Assembly: GCF_011386835.1 (NCBI RefSeq)
Contig: NC_088792.1
Coordinates: 57,912,081-57,976,080 of the forward strand
DNA from: Chrysemys picta bellii
Taxonomy: Eukaryota; Chordata; Testudines; Emydidae
Direction: 5' to 3'
Length of the DNA stretch: 64,000 nucleotides
Shown here: positions 23,008 to 35,825 of the stretch, piece by piece
How positions within the stretch are numbered: position 1 is the first letter of the stretch
How the letters are laid out: each line of letters opens with the position of its first letter
The notes under the pieces: generated by a model
Told to the model about the DNA's origin: nothing
The model's input: the letters and a program-made list of their open reading frames with translations, nothing else
Databases searched by the model: none
Made by a program: the position numbers and the translations under genes

Positions 23008-23583
23008 CAGTAGTTTTCAAACTGCGGGTCGAACCCAGTACTGGGTCGCGGCGGTTCTGGTCAGCACCGCCGACTGGGCCGTTAAAAGTCCCAGGGGCAG
23101 TGCTGCCTGGCTAATGCAGGCTAGCTCCTACCTATTCTGACACCATGCTGTGCCCCGGAAGCAGCCAGGAGCAGGTCCAGCTCCTAAGCAGGAGGGAGAG
23201 GGGGACATGGGGCTCGGAGCTTTGCCCCTGCCCCGAGCACTGGCTCTGCACTCCCACTGGCTGGGAACCGGCCAATGGGAGCTGGGGGGGGGTGCCTGCG
23301 GGTGAGAGCCACGCGGAGCCGCTTGCGCACCTCCGCCTAGGAGCTGGAGGCCACTTCTGGGGTGCAGCACAGTCCCCGGTGCCAGGCCAGTCAGAAAGCC
23401 TGCCTCTGCACCCCCGCTGCGCCACTGACCAGGAACCATCCAAGGTAAGCCCAGGGCCCAACCCCCTGCCCCAGCCCTGAGCCCCTCCCACACCCCAATC
23501 CTCTCATCCCCAGCTCCATTGGGTTGCGGGCATCAACAATTTTCTTCAGCTGGGTTGCCAGAAAAAATGTTTGAAAACCACTG
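23008..23583. mobile_element. 576-bp GC-rich hAT
   Basis: Ends are CAGTAGTTTTCAAAC and GTTTGAAAACCACTG. Target duplication: ATCTATAG (23000-23007) and ATCTATAT (23584-23591), 7 of 8. The interior contains a CCCACTGGC / GCCAATGGGAG palindrome at 23250-23284 matching the core motif of the other GC-rich hATs, and 'gtcgcgg' / 'gggttgcggg' near the ends. The mirrored open frames of about 110-120 codons are spurious. Confidence 0.8.
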
Positions 23584-23591
23584 ATCTATAT

Positions 23592-23929
23592 CACTTTATT
23601 ATCTGATAACACCTCTCTCTGGGGACTGTCCCTTGTGTTAGCAGAGGGCTGGACTCTCAGGTCTCTAGTCAGTCTTTCTGAGCTCTAACTACTGTGATTA
23701 AATAAAATTTCCACTGTTTATATGTCAGTTATTCTTCTTAAGGTCTAACCCAAGAGATGCTGAGGTGGCAGTTACAGGTGTTGAGCACATCTCAGTTAAG
23801 ATCCTAAGAGACTGACCATACCCAGTCTTTCCTGTAAATGGAGGAAAGAAGGGGAGGGTTTGGCAGAAAAAATATTTTACTAATTTTGCCCTTGTCTTAG
23901 AAAACAGTGATATCTTTTCTAATCCAGAG
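23592..23929. other. Unique sequence
   Basis: No gene or repeat with clear ends recognised. Confidence 0.45.
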
Positions 23930-24470
23930 ATAGAGATGACTCTGTAATGTGTCTCTGTAATGTGGGGGGAAAGGTGTGTTTGTAAAGGCTCATGGCTTAG
24001 AACCCAGGTCCACCAAGTCTGGGATGGCTGATAGTCTCACAGGGCTACTGGGAGATCATACAGAGGTACAGCAAGGGAGCACTGTCAAGAGTAGGCACCA
24101 CAGGAAGTACCTCCCACGAGACCCAGAGTGTGACTGTACCCTGCGGCCCTCTGATTGGCCAACTGCTCCTACTTAACCCCAGGGGTTGTCCCAGGAAGTT
24201 GTCTGGGCAACTTTTCAGACCTGGGCCTGCTCCAATGCTAGACTTTACCTTGTGTCCTGATCTCTGACCCTGATTCCTGCCTCTTGATTCTAACCTGGTA
24301 CCACCCCTGATACTCAGTCTTCCACCCTGGCCTGACTCTGACTCTTGTTTACGGGACCTGCGTTGTGACTCCTCCCACTGTTGCCTGTGACTCCCGTGCC
24401 TGGTGGACAGACCTCAGCCCAGGTGTGACTCCTAGGTCAGACTGCCTACGCCATGGTCCATTACAGTATA
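23930..24470 (+). mobile_element. LTR-retroelement-like fragment
   Basis: A region with repeated 'ctgac'-type pyrimidine-rich units (24240-24360, such as 'ctgatctctgaccctgattc') and an end of the form 'cctaggtcagactgcctacg' resembles an abundant class of turtle LTRs. No terminal TG/CA pair, polypurine tract or target duplication could be fixed. No coding motif is present. Confidence 0.4.
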
Positions 24471-24572
24471 GTATGTTCATTGTGACAATTGACAAATTAT
24501 TTGGAACACTATCCAAGATATTGCAAACTTTAGATCTAAGTCAAGAAACACTCAAGCATGTTCTTTAGTCCA

Positions 24573-24696
24573 TCCCTGTTCAGGAAAGCATGTACTTAAG
24601 TACCATGGTCTTCAACAGAGCCAAAGTATGCACTTAGAGATAAGAGCATGTTTAAGCACCCTCCCTGAATAGGGATGCTTTCCTGAATCAAGGCCT
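24573..24696. repeat. Old palindromic MITE remnant
   Basis: The left part contains TCAGGAAAGCATGTACTTAAG; the right part contains GCATGTTTAAGC and GCTTTCCTGAATCAAGGCC, roughly the reverse complement. This is a diverged short palindromic DNA element of an ancient amniote type, recalled rather than checked. Confidence 0.4.
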
Positions 24697-24784
24697 TCAG
24701 AGGTGGGGTTGTGGAATCTATTTTTATTAAGTAACAAGGCTAACATTTTAGAGTTCAAATAACCATTAGATTTATATTTTACTA

Positions 24785-24965
24785 GAAATGGGCCTAAGCC
24801 ACAAAATTCAGATCCAATTTTCCCCTAAGCATAGCATGTTTGGAGCCAATGTTTTTGGTGAAGTGCATTAGGTGTATAGAACCAGCATTCATTTTTCAGA
24901 TCTGGATTTGAATTTCTCCAAAGTTTGGGTGTGTTTGGATCCAAGGTTTTCATCTGAGCCTTTTC
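24785..24965. repeat. Diverged MITE-like repeat related to 3372-3474
   Basis: Contains AGAAATGGGCCTAAGCC, 'ttcagatccaattt' and 'tttggatccaaggttttcat', which match in outline the GAGATGGGCC...GGATCC family suspected at 3372-3474. The ends are too diverged to set. Confidence 0.3.
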
Positions 24966-27900
24966 TAGCTGTTATGTCTTGCTGAATGGTGTGTCTGTTT
25001 ATCATCTTGCTGTAACATTAGGTCCTTTTGGACCGTTTTACTATTTAAATTTTTTATAGAATTCTTTCCTACTTGGCCTTTTTCTTTGTTCCTAAACATC
25101 TTCTCAGTTTCTGGATATTTCTGTTTTTCCAAAGAAAAATAAAAAAACCAAGGTTGTGGCCCAGACATGTGCTAACATTTTTCTTGAGACACCAAGTCAA
25201 ATGCCTTCAATGAATTTACTGTGACCTGAAAGACTGAACCTCTTCTTGGAACTTTTATGAATTAAGAATCTGTAAAATCATAACACAGTAACTACTGGCA
25301 TTGTTGCTGAAGAAAGAATGGATGTGGATCTGAACTGCTAACTAGGCTTGCCAATCTTGTCAGAGTAGAACAAAGAAGGATAGAAAATGAAGAAACGTGA
25401 CAAACTCCCAGAAACAGAGCTCATTTAATTATTTTTTCTCATTCTTTTCCTTTCATGTTTGTTTGTTTTCCCCTGGTTTTGTCATAATAATAAATAATTG
25501 AATGAAGGGTTTACTCTATTTAAATTATGAGGAGGTTACACAGTTATATTTTCAACCTTCCTTGTTGAGTAAGAGAATTACTAAAATAAGAAACATTCAG
25601 AGTAAACTTAAGACACTGTAAATGTATGTAGTTAAAATACAGCCTCTTATTATGACATAAATTGCTGACGTGGAATAGGAGAAGATGTCACTGTTATTGG
25701 TAGATTGACTGCTTTGGGACAGAGATTTTTTTTTATCCCAATGAAAGACTTTGCTTCCTTCTGTTTCAGCTCTCTACAGAGCTGAAACCCAGGGACACTG
25801 TGTCCCTGTATATCTTATTCATTCTTCCTAAATGTCTATCATAAAGAAAGCACCCATCACCCTGCTGAGATGTTAGGAGACATGGCTCAATATTTCCCCT
25901 GAATACTTTCCCTACTGCCCCATTGCCAGCAATCAGAGGGGACAGCACCATGGTCTCCAGCTTGGGAACTGTAAGTGGCTGAACACTTCTATATCCAGTG
26001 TACTAGCTTACCAACTCAGAGGGACTCCCCCATCGGAATTTGCATAGATTTCCTATGCTGTGGATCCCTGGCAGACCATGAAGCTTCTAATGGCTTCACA
26101 TTACAAGAGTAGGTGGGTCCAGGATTTATATTAAGATATTTTTAAAAGATATTATCACCTTGTTTACACCTTAAAAGATAGGGTTTTTTTAATATAACAG
26201 ACTTTAATACAAATAAAATAGTGTATTTTTTCCACACAGTGTCATGACAAACACGAGACACAGACTAAAAAAGGGTCATGCTAATAACTGAGACCCTGAA
26301 ATGTCAACTCACATGCCCTATTTTTTTCGTGGTACGGGCTCGCTGAAATGTGAAAAAAGTAGAGAGACTATATAAATGATGGAAAGTAAATTAGACTTTA
26401 AATATATACTTTCATTTCTAATAATCTAACGTCTTATTGCTAACACACATAGCAAATTTTGTTTTTAACGTATTAATCTCTCTTGGAACTGTCCCATTGG
26501 AGCATGTAACGTAATTTACCTGCACAGGAAAAGAGACTGTTTTTACAATCTCTTTAAGATAATTAATCCAAAATTAAGTGAGACTTTGCAAGTTTGTTAC
26601 TAGAATGCCAGAGGTCATACAACATTAACAGATTTGTTTAATGTATTCCACTAATGCATAAATATAATGTTATGATTATATTTGTTTAAAAAAATCAGGA
26701 CTTTCTTTTCAGTTAGATGCTCCACAACTCTGAATTGTTTTAACGCACAGTAGCTTTGATCAACATGTTGATGAATTACCATAGGTAAAGAAATGTAAGT
26801 AGAGTCATTTATACCTTATCTTGCTATTTACTGCATAATAGCTACAAATGCTTCCTAAGGCATCATATGCAAACTCATTTTATGAACTCTTTTTGGTTTA
26901 GAAAGCATGATTAGCAGTGCAGGTTTCTATTTCACTAATTAATTTTTTTCTTATTTGTAACATTTTCTAATACTAATTCTGAATTTTATATTCAGAATGT
27001 AAAAAACCCCTATAATATTATGATAAAGAACCCAAAAGATTAAGTCCACTTTTGGGTCGGAGTGTATTACAGTAGCTTTTTGTAAAGGGAGAACTTCGCA
27101 TCGGTGTTTGAAATTGTATTTTAAGTGATTGTAAAGGTTACTGGGACAAATCTTGTTGCCTCTTGACATACTGGTACCTTTGAAATATACTTAAAGAACA
27201 GAAGTTACCACCCTTGTCTAAATGAGGATATTTACGCATCATGATTTATATGAGGAAGAATTAATCTTCACATTTATAGGACTATGTATAGTAGTTATGC
27301 TATAGTAGCAGTGCTATATTAAGCATTTAGCTCATTAAGCCCAAGGGAATTACATGGTCTCTACCAGAAATTGTGTTTCCTGGGTTATATGCAAAATGTT
27401 TAGTTAAACTGAAGCCATCTGAAATTTAAATTGACTTTAAGGCTATGCATGAATTGCTATATGACAAATAACACCTACTCACTGCAGTCTGGCATCCTAC
27501 TATAGCATGAACTCTGAACAGAAGCTGGCTCTGATTTCTAAACGTAATCTGAACTTGAAGCGAGTGCGAAACCTACAAGCCTGCTATTGGTCTGCTGCAA
27601 GTTGAGGAGACAACAGACGTGACAATTCCTTACAATAAGTTGTAGTAGCATCACTGAAGTAATAAGTAGGCACAGAGAACAAACCAATGAGTCCCACAGA
27701 GAGAGCTGGGTGAACTGGAATCAGCACCTTGAATTCACACAGAATTAAAAGAACAGTGTGGTCCAGTGGGTAGGGCATCACACTAGCTACAGTACATTCA
27801 CTTTCAGTATCCTTGCTTTAAAAAAAAGTAGATAACCATTTCATCCCAACTCTCTATGCCATATTTATTCCTCCATAGACTTTAATATCTCCTGAAAAGA

Positions 27901-29733
27901 ACATTTCTGCCAAGACTAAGGATCATCACAATTACAGCATTACACACCCTCTTTTCTTGTCCACTCTGCCCTTCATGCCTTGTTCTACATGGGTCTTCTC
28001 TGCAAAATTTTGCAAATAGTGCTCATGTACTCATTTTGAAACTAAAATCTACCTTCCTTTCTATTTTAATGGTATCCTGCTATCTATATTAAGTGATCTC
28101 TTTCCCCTCCCTCCCCCTCTCCTATTTTATGGCTTGATTCTGCTTCTATTAAAGTGAATGGCTTGGGTCTCGTTAACTTTAATGGTATCAGGATGTTACC
28201 TTTAATATTTAGTGGAACGTTCCCATCTTATTATCACTTTCCAGAATGGCCTAACTGTACAGTAGAATATAGGTTTACATTAATCATCATTAAGTTAAAC
28301 ACATTTTTTGCTTCAGTGGGAAGTTGTTCTAAGGCTTCTTTGGACATTCCCCTCCCAACATTAATATTGGAAGTTAGTTATATTTAATGTTGTCAGTATT
28401 CCTTCTGACTCCTAATTCCTATCATTACTTCACTATTGTGTATTTTTCACTTTACAATAAAATTGTATAATATTTGTAGTTGTTTATTATACTTAGATTT
28501 TTATTTCTTCTAAAGGACTTTCCAGGGACTTCAGTAGGCAAGGATACATTTATTTTGCACTAAAATATGACAGAACATCCTTTAGCTGTAGGGCTGTCAT
28601 CTCTTAGACTTTGTTCTCCAAGCCAAAATCACTTCACCATAAGGTTCGGATATTTACTTCACAAGATGCTTACCCTGTGTTACGGTATGATGGTATTGTT
28701 GGTGATGCAAGTCTCATTATGATTACATTGCATCATTTTTGAAGATATTTTGGGACTGTGGTAAATGTCATGTATACTAGGCTTGTAGGACATGGGACGA
28801 CCCTGACAGAATTGTGACATCCCTAGGTATCCAGTTGATGCAATTCACATATGACCAAATCTGTTCACTTTCTCTGATGAGTACTCTTCTCTTTCTGCAT
28901 GCAAGAGCTCACAGAGATGCCATGGAGCAGATCCTACACTGTGGGAAGCATTGGATCTTATACTATGATTCAGTGGCAGGTTGGCAGGAAAGAGAGAGGA
29001 AAGACTGTAGTTCAAATGAACACAGGATACTTGAAAGGTATGATGAGAAACCACTGATGTAAAATCAGCCTCTGGACAAAGCCCACTCAGTATGTACTGA
29101 AAATATAAGAGGTTTTTAAAAACAAAATTACAGCTTTCATAAAATTTCAGCTCAGTATTACTAAACTATAAAGCAAACACATCCCCTACTTTTCCCCCTC
29201 ACCCACACCCCCACAGACTAGATCAACCAACCATTGGTTAATACTAGAGCTGTGTGAAATATTTGCTTTGAACCTCAGGCTGACTTTAACTTCACATTGG
29301 GTTTGAGGTTTGATGAATTTGCAAATCTTAGCTAATTCTTACATAAGCCTGAAAACATCAGATGAGGTTGTTCAAACAAATGGGAAACCAGTGAACGTCC
29401 CTCCATTATGGCTGATCTCTCAAGCTCCCTGCAATGCCTCCAAGAACCTCACCCCCTCTTAACACCTTAGATGTCTACAAGAAGCACGAAGCATCTCTAT
29501 GCTTCTGCTTCCATGACCCAAAGGCATTCTGATAACAAAGGAAAAAAGGGAAGGGATTTTTTTTGGGGGGGGAGGGTAAGTTGAGAGGGAGGAGTTGACT
29601 AGGGAATTGCTTTTGGAAGTGCAAAATTCAGTGAATGTGAACCTAAAGCAAACCCATTTAACTTAGAGTGCTGTTCTCCATCAGAGCTTGTACAATACAT
29701 TTCTCTATCTGGATTTGATGATTATTTTATTAC
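24966..29733. other. Long unique AT-rich interval
   Basis: No gene, LINE motif or element with clear ends is recognised. A weak tRNA-SINE-like scrap is present at about 27756-27790 (gtggtccagtgggtagggca). 28133-28195 has a short palindromic trace (gcttgattctgcttctatta / taatggtatcagg). The low repeat density could indicate older sequence or regulatory DNA, but that cannot be judged from one genome. Confidence 0.5.
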
Positions 29734-30320
29734 TGTTGTTGTTGTTATTATTTGTATTGTGGTAGCAGGAATCACCTTGAACTAGGACCCCATTGTGCCA
29801 GGCACCATACAAACACAACAAAAAAAGTTGATCCATGTTAAAGCCAGGTGAAATTTTTTATCTGAAGCTTTTTGGGAGAGGGAGGCAAAAAAGCAAATAC
29901 AGCAACACTGAAACATTTTGCAAATTCAAGTCAGTTTCACCAATATGTTTTTTTTTTTTAAATATTCTGAAAACTCCAGCCAATTCATTTTGACATTTTT
30001 GACATGACACATTTCAATTTGTCAGTGTGAAATGACTTTTTGTTTAGAAATTTCCTTCAAATATATATTTTAAATAATTAAAAAGTTAAATGCTCTAAAT
30101 CTAAACAAAATGTTTAATTTCAAACAAAACTTTTTGTTCAACACTGAAACAAAAAAAATCCATTTTTGATTAACTGAAAATTTAAAAAAAAAAATTTGGT
30201 TTGACCCTAAAGGCATTTTTTTTTCAATTTTTCATATTGTCCAGTGAACCAGAAAATCCTATATTTGCACAGTCTTATTCCTTGTCCCAATGAATTTACA
30301 GTCTAAGTAATTGATGGTGT
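29734..30320. repeat. Ancient interspersed repeat, apparently split
   Basis: 29734-29830 (ggaccccattgtgccaggca, then 'ccatacaaacacaacaaaaa') and 30275-30310 (ccttgtcccaatgaatttac, agtctaagtaa) look like neighbouring parts of one old amniote LINE/SINE 3' sequence. They are separated by about 440 bp of A/T-rich DNA with many short A and T runs, perhaps a later insertion. Confidence 0.35.
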
Positions 30321-30739
30321 CTACACGTTTCATTTGCTTTTCCAAGTTGATTAGTCTTGAGTCCTGACCTATGTTGAGATTTTCCGTGGCCTGGTGGTAC
30401 TTTCCCTTACAGTTTCTGAGTGCCTGTGATTTCCACAAAGTGCACTGCTAACGGAGATCTTTAATTAGGCATCTTTGCTGTATGCATTCTTGTAAGTTAC
30501 TTAATATTCAGCCTGAAGAGCATGACAGTTTCACTAGTTGAACATATAAGTTGTTTGCATTGTTGAGATACAGCTTGTAGAGCTTACACACTCTGCTGGC
30601 TTTGCCAGTGTATTGTAATATCCCATCCATAGCAAATGTTTCAGGAAAACAAGTTTTTTAAAAAAAGAAAGAGGAGTTCTAGTGTGTAGTCATGAAATTG
30701 CCAGCTTTTAACATTCCTTCCTTTAGAACTACTAAATAA
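30321..30739. other. Unique sequence
   Basis: Nothing recognised. Confidence 0.45.
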
Positions 30740-31080
30740 TGCACAACAAGATGCTGGAAAGAAGGATTTTCTGGTCTCACTCATGCCCCCTTCTCCTCCC
30801 ATATCTCATTCACTCAAAACATATCACCCAGTCTCCCCTTCCGACCACATCAGATTTAAATATCTTGTCCTCCCCTTCAAGGCCCTTCATATCTCTGACA
30901 TTTCCTACTTATCTGAACTTGTTTCCTATTGCATCATTATTTCCCCTTCTTCTCTGCCAGCCTCATCTACAGTTTCTCACGCTTGTCTCTGTACCTTATT
31001 CCATGCCACTCTTTACTTACAGAATGCCCTCTCTGAACTGATCCATAAGGCTGCATTTTTACTCCTTCAAACATAATCTT
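30740..31080 (+). mobile_element. Fragment of an old LINE (L2-like) ORF2 end
   Basis: The + frame reads DHIRFKYLVLPFKALHISDI followed by SYLSELV and, later, a degraded 'LYLQNALSELIHKAAFLLLQT' region. The pattern IRFK-L-L-FKALH---SYLS-L matches the C-terminal part of L2-clade LINE ORF2. No 3' end or target duplication is visible. Confidence 0.5.
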
Positions 31081-31759
31081 GTCACTGTCCAACATGAAAC
31101 AGTGTTAAGCAGGTTCAGGGTTTGGTGTACAGAGACCTTAGCCTGCTTAGGGCCACAGCAAACACATTATGATATTCATGCCAAAGATTAGAAATCTATT
31201 AATTGAAACACACAAATGGAAAAGAAACAAAACAAGGCACAAAGATTGAAACTGGAACTGAGTGATTATGCAAAACAAGCTTAATCAAATCCCTTGGAAG
31301 TCTCTTGTTAGAGAGAGTGAATATTGGATCAAGTCTCTTATTCTGACAAATTTATTCGGAGTTGGAAATGATAACCACTTTCCTGCTTTAGACAAAACAG
31401 ACAGACACAGAATGGAGAGAAGAGATAGGATAGTAAAGATGGGGGAAATACAGCATTTTGTTGATGTTCTCAGGATACAGTGTGGCTGATCAGTCATGGG
31501 TGGATGCTTTAAGCTGGTAGGTCAGCCACAACAGCTATTGCTGGGGACCTTGGCTAACCTCCCATTTGGGGACATCATCTGTTTGGTCCTTCTAATGACA
31601 GGCTGTCTCATCTCACCATGCTGGTTCCATACAGTGCAGTTGATTTCTGGATGAGGTGAAAAGCGGAGAGAGATAGGGCAGGAGGAAGATTGTGTAGGGA
31701 CAGAAAGGAATACATGAAAGAGGTGAAGACAGAGCAGGATCTCACATGTACCAAGCTGG
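31081..31759. other. Unique sequence
   Basis: No gene or repeat with clear ends recognised. Confidence 0.4.
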
Positions 31760-32035
31760 TGCAGCAATGGCGGTCAAGCACAGGAGCAGCGGAAGTGCCC
31801 TAAAAGTGTGTGTGTGGAGGGGAAGGCACAGGCACCCAAAATGTGGCCCCGATCCCCTGTGCTGCACTGTGCTGTGCAGCCCCCAAGGTGCCACCCCCAC
31901 ACCACCCCTTCTCCCCAAGCCTCCGCCCTCACACCACCCATTCCCCTTGAGGCCCCCCCATTTCTTGCCCTCACAGGTGGTAAAAAGTGGGGGGCATGGT
32001 CCCCCGGCCCTCCCTGTTCCAGCACCACTAGTCAA
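31760..32035. repeat. GC-rich repeat-like block
   Basis: A GC-rich island in AT-rich DNA, with C-runs and overlapping open frames on both strands, resembling the interiors of the GC-rich hATs elsewhere in the window. Convincing terminal repeats are not found. Confidence 0.3.
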
Positions 32036-32619
32036 GGATTCCCACTGAAGTATCGAAGTCTGGTGTCACAGCAACCATCCTTCAACTGAAGCTGCAGTGA
32101 TGGTAAAAAGTTCCCCTTTTCTCCCTCTTTTCAAGGGTCCCCAGAAGGGCGATGGATGGAATGGTCCATCTTCTTATTATTTTGCCCATCAATTGGGCCT
32201 AATTTCTGATGCACCAATTTTGATTTACTTCCATTCCTCTTGTTTACTAGTCCTAATCTTATCAGAGTCTTTGAGTGGTATCAGTAAAACCCATTCTATT
32301 TGTTATTTCAGTCTTTGCCTCCTTCTTATATCTTTTCTTAAATAATTTTATATAACAGGTAATTGTGACAATTATTACAACATCACTAACTTGTCACAAT
32401 TAAGTCAGATTATTATTAGAGAACAGTATAGAATTGCAATATGGTGACTGGCAAGAAAAGAGTTTTTGGACATTTTAAAAAGTTAACACTGAAGCATTGA
32501 TGCTAAAATATTTTGAGATTAACAAATCTTAAAATCTCAGTTGATGCAAACTCACATGGATTTGGGGGCTGTTCTTCCACAAAAGGATTGTCCACTTGCC
32601 AAAACACTGCCTAAAACAC
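32036..32619. other. Unique AT-rich sequence
   Basis: Nothing recognised. Confidence 0.45.
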
Positions 32620-34172
32620 TGCAAAACACTTCAAATCACCAGAGCCTGATGAAATGCAACCAAGAATACTCAAGGAGCTGACTGAGGAGATATCTGAGCC
32701 ATTAGCAATTATCTTTGAGAAGTCATGGAAGACGGGAAATATTCCAGAAGACTGGAAAAGGGCAAATATGGTGCCCATCTATAAAAAGGGAAATAAGTAC
32801 AACCCAGGGAATTACAGACCAGTCAGCTTAACTTCTGTACCCGAAAAGATAATGGAGCAAATAATTAAGCAATCAATTCACAAACACCTTGAAGATAATA
32901 AGGTGATAAATAACAGTCAGCATGGATTTGGCAAGAACAAATCATGTCAAACCAACCTGATAGCTTTCTTTGACAGGGTAACAAGCCTTGTGGATGGGGG
33001 GAAACGGTAGACATGGTATATCTTGACTTTAGTAAAACTGTTGATACTGTCTTACATGATCTTCTCATAAACAACCTAGGGAAATACAACCTAGATGGCG
33101 CTACTATAAGGTGGGTTCATAACTGGTTGGAAAATCGTTCCCAGGGAGTAGTTATCAGTGGTCCATCGTCATGCTGGAAGGGCATAATGAGTGGGGTCCC
33201 GCAGGGATTGGTTCTGAGTCCAGTTCTGTTCAATATCTTCATCAGTGATTTAGATAATGGCATAGAGAGTACATTTATAACGTTTGCAGACTATACCAAG
33301 CTGGGAGGGGTTGCAACTGCTTTGGAGGATAGGATTAAAATTCAAAATGATCTGGACAAACTGGAGAAACCGCCTGAAGTAAATGGGATGAAATTCAATA
33401 AGGACAAATGCAAAGTACTCCACTTTGGAAGGAACAATCAGCTGCACACATACAAAGTGGGAAATGACGGCCTGGGAAGGAGTACTGTGGAAAGGGATCT
33501 TGGGATCATAGTGGATCACAAGCTAAATATGAGTCAACAATGTAACACTATTGCATAAAAAAGCAAACATCATTCTGGGATGTATTAGCAGGAATATTGT
33601 AAGCAGGTCACAAGAAGTAATCCTTCCTCTCTACTCCGCGCTGATTAGGCCTCAACTGGAGTATAGTGTCCAGTTCTGGGCACCACATTTCAGGAAAGAT
33701 GTGGACAAATTGGAGAAAGTCCAGAGAAAAGCAACAAAAATGATTAAAGGTCTAGTAAACATGACCTATGAGGGAAGATTGAAAAAATTGGGTTTGTTTA
33801 GTCTGGAAAAGAGAAGACTGAGAGGGGACACGATAACAGTTTTCAAGTACATAAAAGGTTGTTACAAGGAGGAGGGAGAAAAATTGTTCTTGTTAACCTC
33901 TGAGGATAGGACAAGAAGCAATGGGCTTAAATTGCAGCAAAGGCAGTTTAGGTTGGACATTAGGAAAAACTTCCTAACTGTCAGAGTGGTTAAGTACTGG
34001 AATAAATTGCCTAGGGAGGTTGTGGAATCTCCATCATTGGGGATTGTTAAGAGCAGGTTAGACAAACACCTGTCAGGGATGGTCTAGGTAATACTTAGTC
34101 CTGCCATGAGTGCAGGGGACTGGACTAAATGACCTCTCGAGGTCCCTTCCAGTCTTACTCTTCTATGATTCT
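32620..34172 (+). mobile_element. CR1 LINE, about 1.55 kb, most of the reverse transcriptase
   Basis: Three consecutive reading-frame pieces cover CR1 ORF2. 32654-33010 holds the N-terminal RT part (MQPRILKELTEEISEP, GNIPEDWKRAN, NPGNYRPVSLTSVPEKIMEQ). 33013-33558 holds motif A-like VYLDFSKTVDTVLHD, MSGVPQGLVLSPVLF, and the catalytic box as FADYTKLGG, where the family has FADD; the second catalytic aspartate is replaced by tyrosine. 33551-34087 holds the C-terminal region ending [20 protein letters not shown]. It closes with the CR1 3' tail and TTCTATGATTCTAT at 34161-34174. It is 5'-truncated, broken by a stop near 33008 and a frameshift near 33555, and could not have been active as it stands. 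Confidence 0.9.
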
Positions 34173-34220
34173 ATAAACAGAACAGCACATGTATTCAATC
34201 ATTTGATTCTATGATTCTAA
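34173..34220 (+). repeat. Extra tail beyond the CR1 end, with a second octamer tract
   Basis: After the normal CR1 end come about 28 bases (aacagaacagcacatgtatt and so on), then a second GATTCTATGATTCTA tract at 34204-34218. The same 28 bases lie, inverted, beside the CR1 copy at 8336. This may be 3' read-through DNA carried by both copies. Confidence 0.6.
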
Positions 34221-35571
34221 AACACAACAATACCATGCTCAGACTGAAGAAAAAAGAAAGCCAGCAGTTGTTTTCGGTTGTGAGTGTTTTCACAAATGTT
34301 TATGGGCAGAAATCAGTAAAGGAAGAAACAGATGATGAAACTGTTTCAGAAATCATTAAGCAAAGCGCCAACTAATGTAATTAAACTCCCAAAGTACCTA
34401 GATCCTGCCACCTTTACACTGATTAATATCTTACTCCTTAAGTAGACCCATTAACTTCAGTAGGACTATTGGCAAAGTAAGATACTACTACTCACTGTGA
34501 GCAGGAGGAGCAGAATCTGTCCTTAAATAAATTATTTCTTGGACTGAGGGGAATTAGAAGTAAGGAATTAGAAGTAAGATACTATAGGATTCTGCAGAGG
34601 GATAATAGCTATGCTTTTTCACCTCATGTCACCTATGAAATGATCTCAGCTACAAGAGAAAACATGGATAGGGCCACCCACTTGGCCTGATTATTTTTTT
34701 TAAGCAACAAGCTTGAAAAGGACAGATTTGTTTGCGTCTGTGTGCCTCTGTACTTATGTTGGGCTACACAGATTGAAGGGATTGAGAAATACTACTGGAG
34801 TAAACACAAATGATTTCTATGCTTTTTATAGATGAATGTGATCTAGGTACTCAGAGTGGAATTCTTTTGCATGCAGGAGATTAGTGGAATGTGGTGTGGG
34901 TTATAATAAGGAATACAGTTCCAAGATCATTTTATCATTTCTCTCATTTTCATATGTGAGTTTTATAAATATTATGCACCTGCATCTGTATACGTTTCTG
35001 TATGTATGCATATGTCATGCCCTCAGTGTGGAAGAAATGAAATTGAAGTTGTACAGCATACTAAATAGTGGTAATACTGCCTGCTTTTAGGACATTTGAA
35101 TAGCAAGGAAATCAATTAAATGCATACAAGTAATAATATCATTAATGGCTACAGATATATTATATTTACTTCTTCCAAAAACTTTGGACATAAACTAGGA
35201 ATGCATTGGCAATGAGGGGATGTCTATTTGTTGAAAAGTCTGCTCTAAGTCACGTCTCTATACAGAATGCTGGTTGACATTAGAAAGAGTTCAGATTATT
35301 TTTTCTTTTCCGTTTGAATGTCAGCACATATTAATCAGTGAAGTATGGCTTGTTACATCTACATCATGCAGCTTATACTGATTACAGGCAGCAGTTACAA
35401 TAAAGCTGGAATGGACCAGAAGAAGTTATCTGACTGCCATTAATGTAAGCAATCAACAGTTTCATAATCAAGATTAATGTCACTAATCACTTATGTAAAA
35501 AATGTTGTTATTGTAACAACTACTGGGTAGGCCATAGAAGGATATCCGCTAGTCACAGCCAGATCTTTATT
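34221..35571. other. Unique sequence with one short palindromic trace
   Basis: 34395-34525 shows 'agatcctgcc' and 'gcagaatctgtcc' separated by a roughly palindromic middle ('ttaacttcagtaggacta'), an old MITE-like trace. Otherwise nothing is recognised. Confidence 0.4.
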
Positions 35572-35825
35572 TAGGCCAGGGTTATACTAGGAAACTAGGT
35601 CTGTTTAACAATGTCGCTCTGGGGTGTGAAAAATCCACAGCCTGACACGACACAGTTAAAACAACCCAACCCCTGGCATAGACAGCACTAGGTCAATGGG
35701 AGAATTCTCCCTTCAACATAGCTACTGCTTCATGGGGAGGTGGAGTACCTATGCTGATGGGAGAACCTGTCACCTGTCGGCTTAGGTAGGGTCTCCACTC
35801 AAATGCGACAGTCGCACAGCTGCAG
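35572..35825. mobile_element. Diverged Harbinger-like MITE
   Basis: Contains 'ccagggttatactagg', 'gcatagacagcactaggtca', 'aggtggagtacctatgctga' and 'ggtagggtctccactcaaat', which parallel the interior and ends of the elements at 20163 and 45144. The termini are too diverged for a target-site call. Confidence 0.4.
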
